Positions 49,597-59,048 of a DNA stretch of 64,000 nt are shown here, one piece after another. Source of the DNA: JARFQW01 sp963842955 (GTDB lineage: Bacteria; Pseudomonadota; Gammaproteobacteria; Steroidobacterales; XN24). The notes under the pieces are model-generated. The model had not been told where the DNA came from. It searched no databases and worked only from the letters and a program-made list of their open reading frames with translations. Position numbers and translations under genes: made by a program. The DNA lies in contig CAWJIJ010000010.1 of assembly GCA_963842955.1 (NCBI GenBank), positions 62,001 through 126,000 of the forward strand, written 5' to 3'. Position 1 is the first letter of the stretch. Each line of letters begins with the position of its first letter.

Positions 49597-50151
49597 ATGA
49601 GAAATCAACGCCTCCCAGGCCGAGTGCCCTGCCCGGCCAGACGACGCCTGCTCAAGGCTTCGGGCGCCGCCCTGGTCGCCGCTGCCGTCCCGCTGGGGGC
49701 ATCGGCCTCGGTCGAGCGCAGGCTTGACCTCACCAGCCTTCATACCGGCGAGTCCGTCCGGGCACCTTTCTTCTCCGAAGGGCTCTACAGCCAGGCGGCG
49801 CTTGCTGAAATCAACCAGGTTCTGCGGGACCATCGGACCGGTGATGTGCATCCGATCGACCGCCGCCTGCTGGAAATACTGCACGCCCTTCAGAGCGGGC
49901 TGGGCTCGACGCGCTGGCAGGTCATTTCCGGGTATCGATCGCCAAAGACCAATGCCATGCTCGCCACCAGGAGCGGCAGCGTGGCGCGGCGCAGCCTTCA
50001 CATGCAGGGGCGCGCCATAGACGTTCGCCTGGCCGGCGTCACGACCCGGCGCGTTCGCGACGCCGCGCTGGCCCTGGGCGCCGGGGGTGTCGGTTACTAC
50101 CACGATTCGGATTTTGTTCATCTGGATACCGGACGCGTACGAAACTGGTAG
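49597..50151 (+). CDS. DUF882/YcbK-like M15-type peptidoglycan hydrolase with Tat signal
   Basis: 184 residues. Twin-arginine-like RRRLLKASGAALVAAA at the N-terminus. The M15_3 core contains SGYRSPKTNAMLA, HMQGRAIDVRL (His and Asp zinc ligands) and DSDFVHLDTG (third ligand His). These are zinc-dependent murein endopeptidases or carboxypeptidases. YcbK is often encoded beside an L,D-transpeptidase (YcbB type); here that gene is 18 kb away. Starts 61 bp after the CBS gene. Confidence 0.88.
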   Translation: MRNQRLPGRVPCPARRRLLKASGAALVAAAVPLGASASVERRLDLTSLHTGESVRAPFFSEGLYSQAALAEINQVLRDHRTGDVHPIDRRLLEILHALQSGLGSTRWQVISGYRSPKTNAMLATRSGSVARRSLHMQGRAIDVRLAGVTTRRVRDAALALGAGGVGYYHDSDFVHLDTGRVRNW

Positions 50152-50331
50152 GGGTGTCTCGATATTCGCAATATCATCCGTTGCCATTCGTCGCATCCGG
50201 CCCCATTTGACGCGAGGATTCGGTATACCAGGGTTATTCCACGGATCCGGCGCGTATAGTCAGGACACGGGGCCGGCTCACGCCGGTTCGGCCATGGACA
50301 GGACTGACATGGACAGGACAGGCAGCGACAT

Positions 50332-51019
50332 TTGATTGGGCAAACGGTTTTTTTCCGCCTCTGGCACAGGGCAGCCCCACTGGCGCTGGCGAGCTGTCGT
50401 GGCGGCCGGCTGCACGGCCACGGCCTCAATTCCCGCAGATTTCCCAACGCCCCTCGTGGACCCGTTGCCTATCCGGGTCGGCGTGCGCTATGGCGAGCAG
50501 TTCCTGACCTACCAGCACCGGGAACAGATCCCGAGTGACCGGGAGTGGGTCGTCGAACTCGGCGATGCGAATGTCGCACTGTTCGATACCGTGCTGGACT
50601 CCATGTTCGAGTCTACCGAGTCCGTAAACGAGGAAGCCGGGCGGATCGCCGCGGCTGCCGGGCTCGACGCCGTTATCGAACCGGAACTCGAGAGCTACGA
50701 GTTCTCGGTACCGCTGGAAACCGGCGACCCGTTCTACTCGGTCTGGATGACCTATCGCATGCGCCTGTTCTCGGCGGAGGGCAGGTTGATCGCGGAATGG
50801 CCGGTAAGAGCGTACGGTAAGAGCCGCTACAAGATTCTGGACTCGGATCAGTCCCTCGCCCAGGCGACCATTATGGCCATGCGAGACGCTGGCGCGGAAT
50901 TGGCACTGCAGTTCGCCACTCAGCCCAGAATTCGCGAGTGGCTGCGCGAGGAAGGCAAAGTCCTGCCCGATAAGACGGGAGATCAAGATGTGGAAATCGA
51001 GGAAATCATCATTCGGTAA
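50332..51019 (+). CDS. Probable lipoprotein of unknown function, frameshifted in the signal peptide
   Basis: About 229 residues. A hydrophobic leader FFRLWHRAAPLALA in one frame and a lipobox VVAAGCTATA in the next would join into one lipoprotein signal if one base near 50390-50400 is removed. The mature part has VGVRYGEQFLTYQHREQIPS and an alpha/beta region (LVAEW-type strand AEGRLIAEWPVRAYG). I do not recognise the family. It overlaps the next gene by 32 bp, so the two are probably one unit. The start (TTG 50332) is uncertain. Confidence 0.6.
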
Positions 51020-51680
51020 CACTTGCGGACGCTTGCTGTGCGTCAGCTTTGCAAGCGCATTGCTGACCGGCTGCATGACCAGCCGAATCGAGCAGGAGCG
51101 AAGCAACTTCACCGGGATTCAGGAGGGAGAGTCCATGGTGATACTCGCCCGCAGCTATCATGCGGGACACGCCACGGAGGCCAATTTCGTCGACTGCGTG
51201 TATGACGAGTTGTCAGGCGGGAAGAAACCGTTCAGCGTCTACGAGGACGACCAGTTCCTCGACGACTTCTATCCGCATTTTGAGCCGAGCACCGCTCCGA
51301 CCAGCCCGGGCGACCTGCCCGATCTCCTGCAGAGTCCACCGGTATCCCGGGCACTCACCGCGGCTGGCATTCGCTACCTGGTCTGGGTCACGGGCGACAC
51401 GGAAACGCTGGACGGCGGCGGCGGCATTTCCTGTGCTGTCGGTCCGGGTGGTGGTGGCTGCTATGGCCTGACGTGGTTCGAGAAAGAGTCCGAGTACCAG
51501 GCCACCGTCTGGGATCTGCAGCAGCTGAGTTCCGCAGGGCGGGTCAGCGCCGATATCAACGGCATGTCGGTGATTCCCGCGGTGGTGATTCCGATTCCGC
51601 TGATCGCCCCGACCCAGACGACTGCCTGCAAGCGCCTGGCCGATCAGCTGAAGGTCTTCCTCACCGACGTTCCAGGCTGA
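50988..51680 (+). CDS. Probable lipoprotein of unknown function
   Basis: 230 residues with lipoprotein signal SFASALLTGC (Cys at about 29). The mature domain starts MTSRIEQERSNFTGIQEGES and contains ILARSYHAGHATEANFVDC, a Gly-rich ISCAVGPGGGGCYGLTWF and a Pro/Ile-rich hydrophobic PAVVIPIPLIAPTQTTAC. The last resembles a membrane-embedded or signal-like segment near the end of several stress-response lipoproteins, but no family is claimed. Overlaps the upstream lipoprotein gene. Confidence 0.7.
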   Translation: MWKSRKSSFGNTCGRLLCVSFASALLTGCMTSRIEQERSNFTGIQEGESMVILARSYHAGHATEANFVDCVYDELSGGKKPFSVYEDDQFLDDFYPHFEPSTAPTSPGDLPDLLQSPPVSRALTAAGIRYLVWVTGDTETLDGGGGISCAVGPGGGGCYGLTWFEKESEYQATVWDLQQLSSAGRVSADINGMSVIPAVVIPIPLIAPTQTTACKRLADQLKVFLTDVPG

Positions 51681-51683
51681 GGT

Positions 51684-52873
51684 TCAGGCCCGGGCGCCCA
51701 GGGCCATGGTTCCGCGGAAGGTATCCTCGGGATCGATGATCACGTCACCGGGACCGCCACGGAATGCGCCGGAGAACTCGCCGATAACGACCTGGTCGCC
51801 GTCAACAAGGCGGGCAGCCTTCACCGTCCGCCCGTTGACGCGTAGTCCGTTCGTGCTGTTGAGATCGACGATGACCCACTGTTCCTGGTCGTAAACCAGC
51901 AACCCGTGGTGGCGACTGACCGAGGCGTGGTCCAGGCACAGATCGTTCCACCGGTGCCGGCCGATGAGAATCCGATCCCGATCCAGAACCCGCCGCACCG
52001 CCGGTCCGCCCTCCCGCCTGACGGTCAGCACCGGCTGACCCGGCGGCCCCGATCCGTTCTCGCCCTCCGTCTCGGGTGCGGGCATCTCATCGGCCCCGAC
52101 AAGACCGGCTCCAATCCGGGCCTTCCCGGCCTGCCAGGCCTTTCCGAGCGCGTCTTCGGCCAGCGAGTTGATACGCGGCGGCAACCCGCCCGAGAGCTCG
52201 AAAATCCTGGCGGCGGCCTCGTCGGTGAACGGCTCGTGGGGCCGCCGCGACCCCGCCGCCTCGAGCCGGTATTCCAGATAGTCGGCAGTCTCCATGAGGG
52301 ACAGGGGCTCTAGCTGATGACGGTGAGCTACCAGTTTCGCCAGCGCCCGGCTGCGCGGCGATTCCAGCACGCGATCCAGGCGCTCGTCACCGACAAGGAG
52401 AACCTTCACCCGCCCCTGACGTGTCGGCTCGAGCGTGGAAAGCCAGGCCAGTTCATCCACCACTGCGGGGGACACACTGCCGGCAATCCGCGCCGCGATC
52501 ACCACGTGGGCGCCCTTCTGACCTGATGACCCAGAAATACGCCCAGGATACTTCGCAGCTCCGGGGCCGCAGCCGTCACGGGCTGGAAACCCAGGCGTTC
52601 GAGAAGGGCTTCGAGGAACTCGTCCGCGGTTGCAGGGAGAAAATCCAGCCAGCCGCCGATGACACTCTCGCTGCGGTCGGCAAGAAACCGTTCCAGCGTT
52701 GCGGTCTTCCCGACCCCCGACGGGCCCGTCAGAACGACCAGCAGTTCCGGGCCGGAAAACGCCGTACGGAGAAATTCCAGCGCGCCGCCATGGCCATCGC
52801 CGGCATAAAAGCGGTCCTTGTCGCAAGCGTCCTCGAAGGGGGGGCGCTTGAGCCCGAAATGCGCAAAATACAT
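51684..52873 (-). CDS. ExeA/GspA-like AAA ATPase fused to a C-terminal FHA domain, frameshifted
   Basis: About 396 residues. The N-terminus MYFAHFGLKRPPFEDACD is typical of ExeA/GspA; Walker A TGPSGVGKTATL; later ISRL-type AAA region (LEPLSLMETADYLEYRLEAAG, GLPPRINSLAEDALG). The C-terminal about 100 residues are an FHA phosphothreonine-binding domain (ILIGRHRWNDLCLDHASVSRHH, DLNSTNGLRVNG). The frame breaks near 52500-52518, between GHQVRR and HVVIAARIAG, from one missing or extra base. The usual ExeA C-terminal peptidoglycan-binding domain is replaced by FHA, so it is probably not a type II secretion component. Start at 52873. Confidence 0.82.
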
Positions 52874-53011
52874 CCTGTTCCCTTTCGCTCCCTGCCGTTC
52901 CGTCCGTGGAGTGCGCCTCGGCGCACTGTCGATTGTCAGCCGGCCCGGATCCGCGCGCAAGGGGGCTCGGTATTTCGGGCCCATGCTAAGCTCCTCGCGG
53001 GGAGGATGATG

Positions 53012-53677
53012 ATGGCCGCCAGTACTGGATCAGGGGTCGAGAAATCGGCCGTACTCAAGCTGTTTCCGACTTACGTGTGGGCAACGCAGTTCGAGGCGGC
53101 GGTATTCGCTCCCGTGAACGCCAGGATCCGGCAATGCCTGTCCGCCATCGAGGACGAGCATCCGAATCTTGCAGCCTCAGGGCAATGGCAGAGCGACCAG
53201 ATGCTCCATCAGCGGCCGGAACTCGCGGGCCTCGTGGGCCTGGTCCGACAGGTGACGGCCAGCATTTTCGAGTCCCTCACCCTGGTGCACGACGGATTCC
53301 AGGTGACCGGATGCTGGGCCAACGTCAGCGATCCGGGTTACCCGCATCGCCCCCACGCGCATCCCAATAATTACCTGAGTGGCGTCTGGTACGTCCAGAC
53401 AGCCCCTGGCGCAGACTCGATCAGTTTTTTCGATCCCCGGCCCCAGGCCTCCATGATGGCGCCACCGGCCCGCCGGCGCGACATAGCCAATCAGGATACC
53501 GTCAGCCTGGACGTGGCCGAAGGCATGCTCGTGATGTTTCCGTCGTGGCTGCTCCATGCCGTCGATGTCAACCAGAGCAGCACACGCCGAATCAGCATCG
53601 CGTTCAATGTCATGTTCCCGAGTTTCGGCACGGTCATGGCGCGGCCGACCTGGCAGGCGGATACGCCCTCAGGCTGA
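53012..53677 (+). CDS. TIGR02466-type putative 2OG-Fe(II) oxygenase
   Basis: 221 residues. LFPTYVWATQFE at the start is a typical family opening. Cupin fold residues: PHRPHAHPNNYLSGVWYVQ (metal His and Asn region), SISFFDPRP, and FPSWLLHAVDVNQSSTRRIS with the second His and the Arg that would hold 2-oxoglutarate. GGAGG precedes the start; ATG 53012 gives 6-base spacing. Substrate unknown. Divergent from the ExeA-FHA gene with 138 bp between starts. Confidence 0.85.
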   Translation: MAASTGSGVEKSAVLKLFPTYVWATQFEAAVFAPVNARIRQCLSAIEDEHPNLAASGQWQSDQMLHQRPELAGLVGLVRQVTASIFESLTLVHDGFQVTGCWANVSDPGYPHRPHAHPNNYLSGVWYVQTAPGADSISFFDPRPQASMMAPPARRRDIANQDTVSLDVAEGMLVMFPSWLLHAVDVNQSSTRRISIAFNVMFPSFGTVMARPTWQADTPSG

Positions 53678-54205
53678 CGGCCGGGAGGCCTCCAGGCAGC
53701 TCAGGGACTCCTCGAACTGCTCCAGGGCCTTGCCGACGTAGGTTCTCGCTTCCTCGATGTAACCGTCGGCGGATGACGACCAGACCCGGTTCAGATAGCG
53801 TTCGCCGGTGGCAAACGAACTCATGATTTCCGCATAGGTTTGCAGGCCATAGAGATGGGAAAGCGTCTCGCGCGCCTCGGCGAACCGGTGCAGGTCCCCC
53901 CGGAAGCGTTCATCCACCTCGGAACGCAGGGCGGACGGGCCGAGTGTTCCCTTGATGGCTTCGAGGTCGCGCAGTTGTTCGACAACCCGCTTGAGGCTGT
54001 CACCCAGATGGGCCTGGTTGGCGGTGAGCACTTCCTCGGACCGGGAGACTGCATGCTCGGCACGCTTGACCAGCCAAAGACCCGCGGCGCCAAGCAGAAT
54101 CGCCGGCACAAACGCCGACCAGATGACATGCTCGGCATCCATCGAGGCTACGAACGCCCCACCCAGGAACCCGGCGACAAGCAGCAGATAGCCCAGTGTC
54201 TTCAT
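53669..54205 (-). CDS. Two-helix membrane protein with coiled coil, unknown function
   Basis: 178 residues. Two hydrophobic helices near the N-terminus (LGYLLLVAGFLGGAFVAS, FVPAILLGAAGLWLV) are followed by a long charged, coiled-coil-like region (SRSEEVLTANQAHLGDSLKR to EEARTYVGKALEQFEESL). No family recognised. It starts by ATGA overlap (54202-54205) with the stop of the OPT transporter, so it is probably made with that protein and may be an accessory subunit. Confidence 0.75.
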   Translation of the reverse strand: MKTLGYLLLVAGFLGGAFVASMDAEHVIWSAFVPAILLGAAGLWLVKRAEHAVSRSEEVLTANQAHLGDSLKRVVEQLRDLEAIKGTLGPSALRSEVDERFRGDLHRFAEARETLSHLYGLQTYAEIMSSFATGERYLNRVWSSSADGYIEEARTYVGKALEQFEESLSCLEASRPSA

Positions 54206-55929
54206 GCGCCTGCTCCGGTACCGCCAATCACCATCAGCACCGCAAAGAACACCCCGACCAGGGCTTCACCGACGATGAGCCCCGCGGCCACCGGTATGCC
54301 AATTTCTTCGCTGAACTCGGAGCCCTTGTAGCGGTCGGATAGCAGACGCAGCACAGTGCCGATACTGTAGGTCAGGACAATATTGAACGGCAGGTAAAAG
54401 CCGAGGCCAACGGTGATGCCCAGCCCGCCGCTGGCGGCGGACAAGAGCGCACCAAGCGCCGCACCGGCAGCATATTTCTCCACGGGAACATCGCCGCCCA
54501 GGATACCGGTGATCATGCTGGCCAGGGCCTGTCCCTGGGGCGCCGGGAGCTTGTCGCTTCCCAGTCCATAGGCCTCATGAAGCACGAAGATCAGGCCCAT
54601 GATGAGAATCGGCCCCAGCCACGCGCCGAGAAACTGGCCGGCCTGCTGCATCCTGGGGGTCGCCCCGACCAGGTAGCCCGTCTTGAGATCCAGCATCAGG
54701 TCGGTGGCCTGCGACATGGCGACACACACCGCCGCTCCCACCATCACTGCCGCGATCGTGGCCGGCCCGTCGTCGAGCCCGCGGGTGATGATGATCAACA
54801 GGGTCACGGCAATGAGTGTCATCCCGGACAAGGGCGACCAGTTGGTGCGCCCGATGCACTCCGAAAGAATGACACCGGCGACCCAGATCCAGACGGTACC
54901 CAGCAGCGCCATGGCCAGGCCCCGAAGCAGCCCTACCTGGTCGGTGGACATCACGGCCATTACGGCCAGGAGCACAGCGGCGCCAACGACAGCAAAGTAG
55001 AGAAGCCGAATCGGCATCTCGTCGCGAGCGACGGCCGACTTCACCTTCGACGCATTCTGCATGCTGCGGATAGCACTGACGATCAGCGGCAAAGCGAGCA
55101 CGATGCCGGTGATTGCACCGCCAATCAGCATGCCAATGCCAACCGGACGAAACAGGTTGACCCGCAGTTCGTCGGGGTTGGTGCTGGGCAGCAGGTCGGA
55201 AACCGAGAGTACGGGCGCCAGGAACCAGTAGCAGACGAATCCGCCAATAATGAACGCAAGGCCGCCCCGGCCAGCGATGAAACCCACACCAATAGTCAGC
55301 AGGGACAGGTACCAGACCCCGTTGGCGTATTCCGGCATACCGATGAGGGCGCCCAGATTCCAGTTGTCCACGCCGTTGAGCTGCACAAACGTATGCGCCA
55401 CGGCACTAAGCAGGGCGGCGCTGAGCAGCAGGACCGCTTTCGTCACGCCCGCTCCCGGCGATTTCAGGATCGTGGCCACGGCAACGCCGCCGGGGAAAGT
55501 CAGTCGTTCGAAATCGATCATCTGCTTGCGCAGTGGAATAATGAACGCAATCCCCAGGAAGGCCCCGGCAATACAGCCAAAGGTCAGAAGGTAGGGATCG
55601 AAATCCGTGCGGCCAAGAATGAAAAGGGCCGGGACCGAGAACATCATCCCCGATGACGCCCCGTTGACGGCGCTCGCAACGGTCTGGGTGATGTTATTTT
55701 CGACGATGCTGTAGCGGCGCAACAGCCCGCGCAGCACGCCGAAGCCAAGGATGGCGGCCAGCTCAGAGCCTTCAATGGAGAAGCCCAGGATCAGGGCGGC
55801 GTAGCCGATACTCAGCGCAATCAGCGCGCCCAGCATGTAGCCCACCAGCACGGCGGGCCAGGTCAGTTCGGGATACGGACCGCTGCGGACGATCTCGGAC
55901 TGTTCCAGTGTTCGGCCTTCTGCGCTCAA
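54202..55929 (-). CDS. OPT-family oligopeptide/metal-chelate transporter
   Basis: 575 residues from a TTG at 55929 with AAGGAG upstream; the longer frame to 56130 has low-complexity Arg/Gly coding and is unlikely. About 14 to 16 hydrophobic helices. Family blocks: LTWPAVLVGYMLGALIALSI and ENNITQTVASAVNGASSGM near the N-terminus, TFPGGVAVATILKSPG, and DLKTGYLVGATPRMQQAGQF. OPT transporters import peptides or metal chelates with protons. Confidence 0.9.
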   Translation of the reverse strand: MSAEGRTLEQSEIVRSGPYPELTWPAVLVGYMLGALIALSIGYAALILGFSIEGSELAAILGFGVLRGLLRRYSIVENNITQTVASAVNGASSGMMFSVPALFILGRTDFDPYLLTFGCIAGAFLGIAFIIPLRKQMIDFERLTFPGGVAVATILKSPGAGVTKAVLLLSAALLSAVAHTFVQLNGVDNWNLGALIGMPEYANGVWYLSLLTIGVGFIAGRGGLAFIIGGFVCYWFLAPVLSVSDLLPSTNPDELRVNLFRPVGIGMLIGGAITGIVLALPLIVSAIRSMQNASKVKSAVARDEMPIRLLYFAVVGAAVLLAVMAVMSTDQVGLLRGLAMALLGTVWIWVAGVILSECIGRTNWSPLSGMTLIAVTLLIIITRGLDDGPATIAAVMVGAAVCVAMSQATDLMLDLKTGYLVGATPRMQQAGQFLGAWLGPILIMGLIFVLHEAYGLGSDKLPAPQGQALASMITGILGGDVPVEKYAAGAALGALLSAASGGLGITVGLGFYLPFNIVLTYSIGTVLRLLSDRYKGSEFSEEIGIPVAAGLIVGEALVGVFFAVLMVIGGTGAGA

Positions 55930-56162
55930 CGGGCTCTCCTTGTGTCCGGCGCCGGACCCTCGCGCGCCTCGGCGAGGCCACCGCCGCCGCCGGATCCGGC
56001 CGGCATTTGCGCCCCGGAACGGCGCCCAGCATAACGCTACGCGCTCCATCGGGCTATCTCGAGGCCGGGTTGAACGTCTGCCCGCGCCCTTGTCCTCCGC
56101 TACACTGGCGCGAACATGCCGATACGACAAATCAGAAATCCAAATCGTCTGCAGGGGTTGCC

Positions 56163-58304
56163 GTGAACGCCGCTGATGACCTGCTGCGGGAGGCGCTTGC
56201 CCGGCATCAGCGGGGTCAGCTCGACATAGCGGCGAACCTCTATGACCAGCTGCTGGCGGACAGCCCGGGCCATGCCGACGCGTTGCATTTGCTGGGTGTC
56301 CTCCGTTACCAGCAGAACCAGCTGGAGGAGGCGGTCCGGCTGGTTGGCGAGGCGCTGAAGCAGCAACCGGAACAGCCGGACTATCTCTGTAATCTGTCGG
56401 CGATTCTCAGGGCCCGGGGCGAAGCGGTGGCAGCGGAGTCCGCGGCCCGACGCGCGCTGGTATCTACGCCCGGTCTCGCGGCCGCCTGCAACGCCCTGGG
56501 TGGCGCCCTGCAGGACCAGAGTCGCTTCGAGGAAGCACTGGGCGCCTTCGAGAAAGCGGTTTCTCTGGATAGGGGATTCGTCGAAGCGCTCTGCAACGCC
56601 GCCAGCCTGGCTCTGGATATGGGCGAACTCGAGAAGGCCGGGAGCCTGATCAGCCAGGTGCGCCGCGTGGCGCCCGCCCTGCCCCTGGGCGATGCGCTGG
56701 AGGCCCGGCGCCTCGAGTCTGCCGGCGAGGAAGACGCCGCGGCGGCGGCGTGGCGGCGCGCCCTCGGTGCCGATGCGACAGACCCCCGCTTCCATTTCGG
56801 CCTGGCGTCCTTGCTCGAGCGCCAGCGCCAGTGGGATGCCGCCCTGAACGGGTACCTTCGGGCCCTGACCCTTGATCCGGACTTCGCCGAGGCGATCAAC
56901 GGCGCCTTGTATATGGCTCGCTCAAGCTGTAACTGGGAACACTACCCTGCCCTCGCCGACCGGTTCCGTGGCGCCATCGAGGAAGGACGTTCCGGGCTTT
57001 CGCCGTTCGTTGCCCTCGCCGAACCGATACCGCCGGCCGCACAGCTTCGCTGTGCACGCACATGGTCTAGAGACAAGGCCCGGCGGGCCGGCGCTTCCGC
57101 TGGCCGTCCGGCTGCCCGGGAACCGGGCGTCGGGGCCGGTCCGGATACCGGCACACAGGGGCCCATCACGGTGGCGTACCTGACCTCGGAATTTCGTCGC
57201 CACCCGACCGCCTATACCAAGGTGGGGCTGTTCGAGCGCCATGACCGGTCCCGCTTCCGGGTTATCGGTTACTGCAATGGAGAAGACGACGGCAGCGGAA
57301 TCCGGAAGCGCATCGTGGCCTCCCTCGATGAGTTCGTCGACCTGCGTGGCGTACCGGCCGCAGCCGCGGCCGCTCGCATGCGCAACGACAAGGTAGACAT
57401 CCTTATCGACCTGAAGGGCCACACAGAGAATGCGCTGACGGAATGCCTTGCCCTTCGTCCGGCGCCGGTCCAGGCCAGCTGGGTGGGCTTCCCCGGAAGC
57501 ACCGGAGCCGACTTTATCGACTACGCCATCGTCGACCCGGTCGTCGTGCCCGAAGATCGGGCGTCCACCTTCAGCGAGTCTCTGATCTGGATGCCGGACA
57601 CCTACTGGGCAGAGGACGATCATCGGGCAGAACCGGGAGCAACCCCGACCCGGGCCGAGTGCGGCCTGCCGGACCACGCCGTGGTCCTGGCCTGCTTTAA
57701 CAACAGCTACAAGATCCATCCCGACACGTTCGCCTTCTGGATGGACCTGCTAAGGACCCTCCCCGATGCGGTGTTGTGGCTGCAGGACACCAACCCGGGG
57801 AGCGGGCTCAAGGACAATCTCCGCCGGGAGACGTCCCGACTGGGCGTGGATCCGCAGCGGCTCGTGTTTTGCCCCAGGTTGCCGCTCAGGGACTACCTGG
57901 CCCGGTACCGGCTCGCTGACCTGTTTATCGACACCCTCCCCTACAACGCCCACACAACCGCGGCAGACGCCCTCTGGGCCGGCCTGCCGGTGCTGACCTT
58001 GCCGGGGAATTCCATGGCCTCCCGGGTCGCGGCCAGTCTGCTGCACGCCGCAAACCTCGACGATCTCGTTGCCGCATCGGCAGAGGAATACCGTGCCCGG
58101 GTGATTTCCCTGGTCCGCGATCCGGAGCAGATCGCAGCTCTCAAACAGCGAGTCCGGACCACAGCGCGATCCAGCCCGCTATTTGACACGACGCGCTTTA
58201 CCAGGAACTTCGAAACGGCGCTGGAATACATGGCGGGCCGCAGCCGGGCCGGCCTGGCACCGGCCTCGACGGTCATCGGCCCGAACCGGGCCGAGTCGAC
58301 GTAG
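56163..58304 (+). CDS. TPR protein with O-GlcNAc transferase-like (SPINDLY, GT41) domain
   Basis: 713 residues from GTG 56163 (AGGGG upstream). About six TPRs in the first 260 residues (ANLYDQLLADSPGHADALHL, GGALQDQSRFEEALGAFEKA). The C-terminal 470 residues match the GT41 glycosyltransferase: YLTSEFRRHPTAYTKVGLFE, ILIDLKGHTENAL, QASWVGFPGSTGADFIDYAI, FNNSYKIHPDTFAFWMDLL, DTLPYNAHTTAADALWAGLP, TLPGNSMASRVAASLLHA. These glycosylate protein Ser/Thr; bacterial versions may modify flagellin or cell-surface proteins, but the target is unknown here. The short linker at about 300-340 is rich in Arg/Ala/Gly. Confidence 0.9.
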   Translation: MNAADDLLREALARHQRGQLDIAANLYDQLLADSPGHADALHLLGVLRYQQNQLEEAVRLVGEALKQQPEQPDYLCNLSAILRARGEAVAAESAARRALVSTPGLAAACNALGGALQDQSRFEEALGAFEKAVSLDRGFVEALCNAASLALDMGELEKAGSLISQVRRVAPALPLGDALEARRLESAGEEDAAAAAWRRALGADATDPRFHFGLASLLERQRQWDAALNGYLRALTLDPDFAEAINGALYMARSSCNWEHYPALADRFRGAIEEGRSGLSPFVALAEPIPPAAQLRCARTWSRDKARRAGASAGRPAAREPGVGAGPDTGTQGPITVAYLTSEFRRHPTAYTKVGLFERHDRSRFRVIGYCNGEDDGSGIRKRIVASLDEFVDLRGVPAAAAAARMRNDKVDILIDLKGHTENALTECLALRPAPVQASWVGFPGSTGADFIDYAIVDPVVVPEDRASTFSESLIWMPDTYWAEDDHRAEPGATPTRAECGLPDHAVVLACFNNSYKIHPDTFAFWMDLLRTLPDAVLWLQDTNPGSGLKDNLRRETSRLGVDPQRLVFCPRLPLRDYLARYRLADLFIDTLPYNAHTTAADALWAGLPVLTLPGNSMASRVAASLLHAANLDDLVAASAEEYRARVISLVRDPEQIAALKQRVRTTARSSPLFDTTRFTRNFETALEYMAGRSRAGLAPASTVIGPNRAEST

Positions 58305-58331
58305 GCTTCCCGGGCTACGGCACAGCCGGCT

Positions 58332-58883
58332 TCAGGAACGGCTGAAAAAGGGCACGCGGGCACGGTGATCGTGCATACGATCCTGGAGTTCGTGCCGCCG
58401 GGAATCCAGCCAGTCCAGCCGTGAAACCACGCCGGGCTCCTCCCCGGCCTCAAGCCGGCGGGCTGTCTCCGTATCCCGATAGGTACAGAAATCGGCGTAG
58501 GCGTCGATTTCCGGCTGCAGATGCCGGCGGGCCAGTTCCACCATGACGGCATCGTCGAGAAACCCCAGCGCTGGCAGGTCGTCCGGAATGAGATCCTCGG
58601 GATCCGCGAAATAAGCCAGGGTGCTCAGAACACGCCCCATGTCTTCGGCCGGCAGGCGCCATTCGTCGTCGGTCAGCATGGCAACCATCGGCCGCAGTTC
58701 CTCGAGCTTGCCGAGAATAAAAGGCGGTGCGCCGCGAGTCTCCGCAGCGGCAATCAGCTGGCTGGTCGCTTGCTCGATATCGTGCAGAGCCACTTCGCCA
58801 CCGCCGGGCTTGCGTTCGGCAAACACTCTTTCGAAGTAGTCCAGATCCTCGTCGGACAAATCGAAAATAACGCTCAGTCCCAT
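58332..58883 (-). CDS. DUF1232 (YkvA-like) domain protein
   Basis: 183 residues from ATG 58883. The diagnostic DUF1232 block is YFADPEDLIPDDLPALGFLD followed by DAVMVELA. An N-terminal acidic helical region (IFDLSDEDLDYFERVF) precedes it. No membrane helix is obvious here, unlike some YkvA proteins. Function unknown. Divergent from the second riboswitch transcript across a 342-bp gap (58884-59225). Confidence 0.88.
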   Translation of the reverse strand: MGLSVIFDLSDEDLDYFERVFAERKPGGGEVALHDIEQATSQLIAAAETRGAPPFILGKLEELRPMVAMLTDDEWRLPAEDMGRVLSTLAYFADPEDLIPDDLPALGFLDDAVMVELARRHLQPEIDAYADFCTYRDTETARRLEAGEEPGVVSRLDWLDSRRHELQDRMHDHRARVPFFSRS

Positions 58884-59013
58884 GCCGCCACCCGGAATCC
58901 GTCTGACCCGAAATCGGGCGTGGTCACCATAGCCAGCAGCCGTGCCCTCGTCAACGCGACCAGGGAGCGTCGGGCACGGCAGCTGACCAGACAGCAAAAG
59001 GTGACCCGGTCCC

Positions 59014-59019
59014 TTGACA
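59014..59019 (+). promoter_or_regulatory. Candidate -35 box for the riboswitch-59 transcript
   Basis: A perfect TTGACA; 17 bases downstream the -10 position reads AAATTT, which is poor. If used, transcription would start around the first bases of the GEMM-I aptamer, which fits its 5' boundary. Confidence 0.35.
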
Positions 59020-59048
59020 CCCTTCCGCCGCTGTGGAAATTTCGGTAC

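Noticed and set aside
50293..50333. Direct repeat CATGGACAGGAC (twice) coding a 13-residue leader-like ORF before the lipoproteins
   Set aside because: Too short and no stem or regulatory codon run; attenuation cannot be supported.
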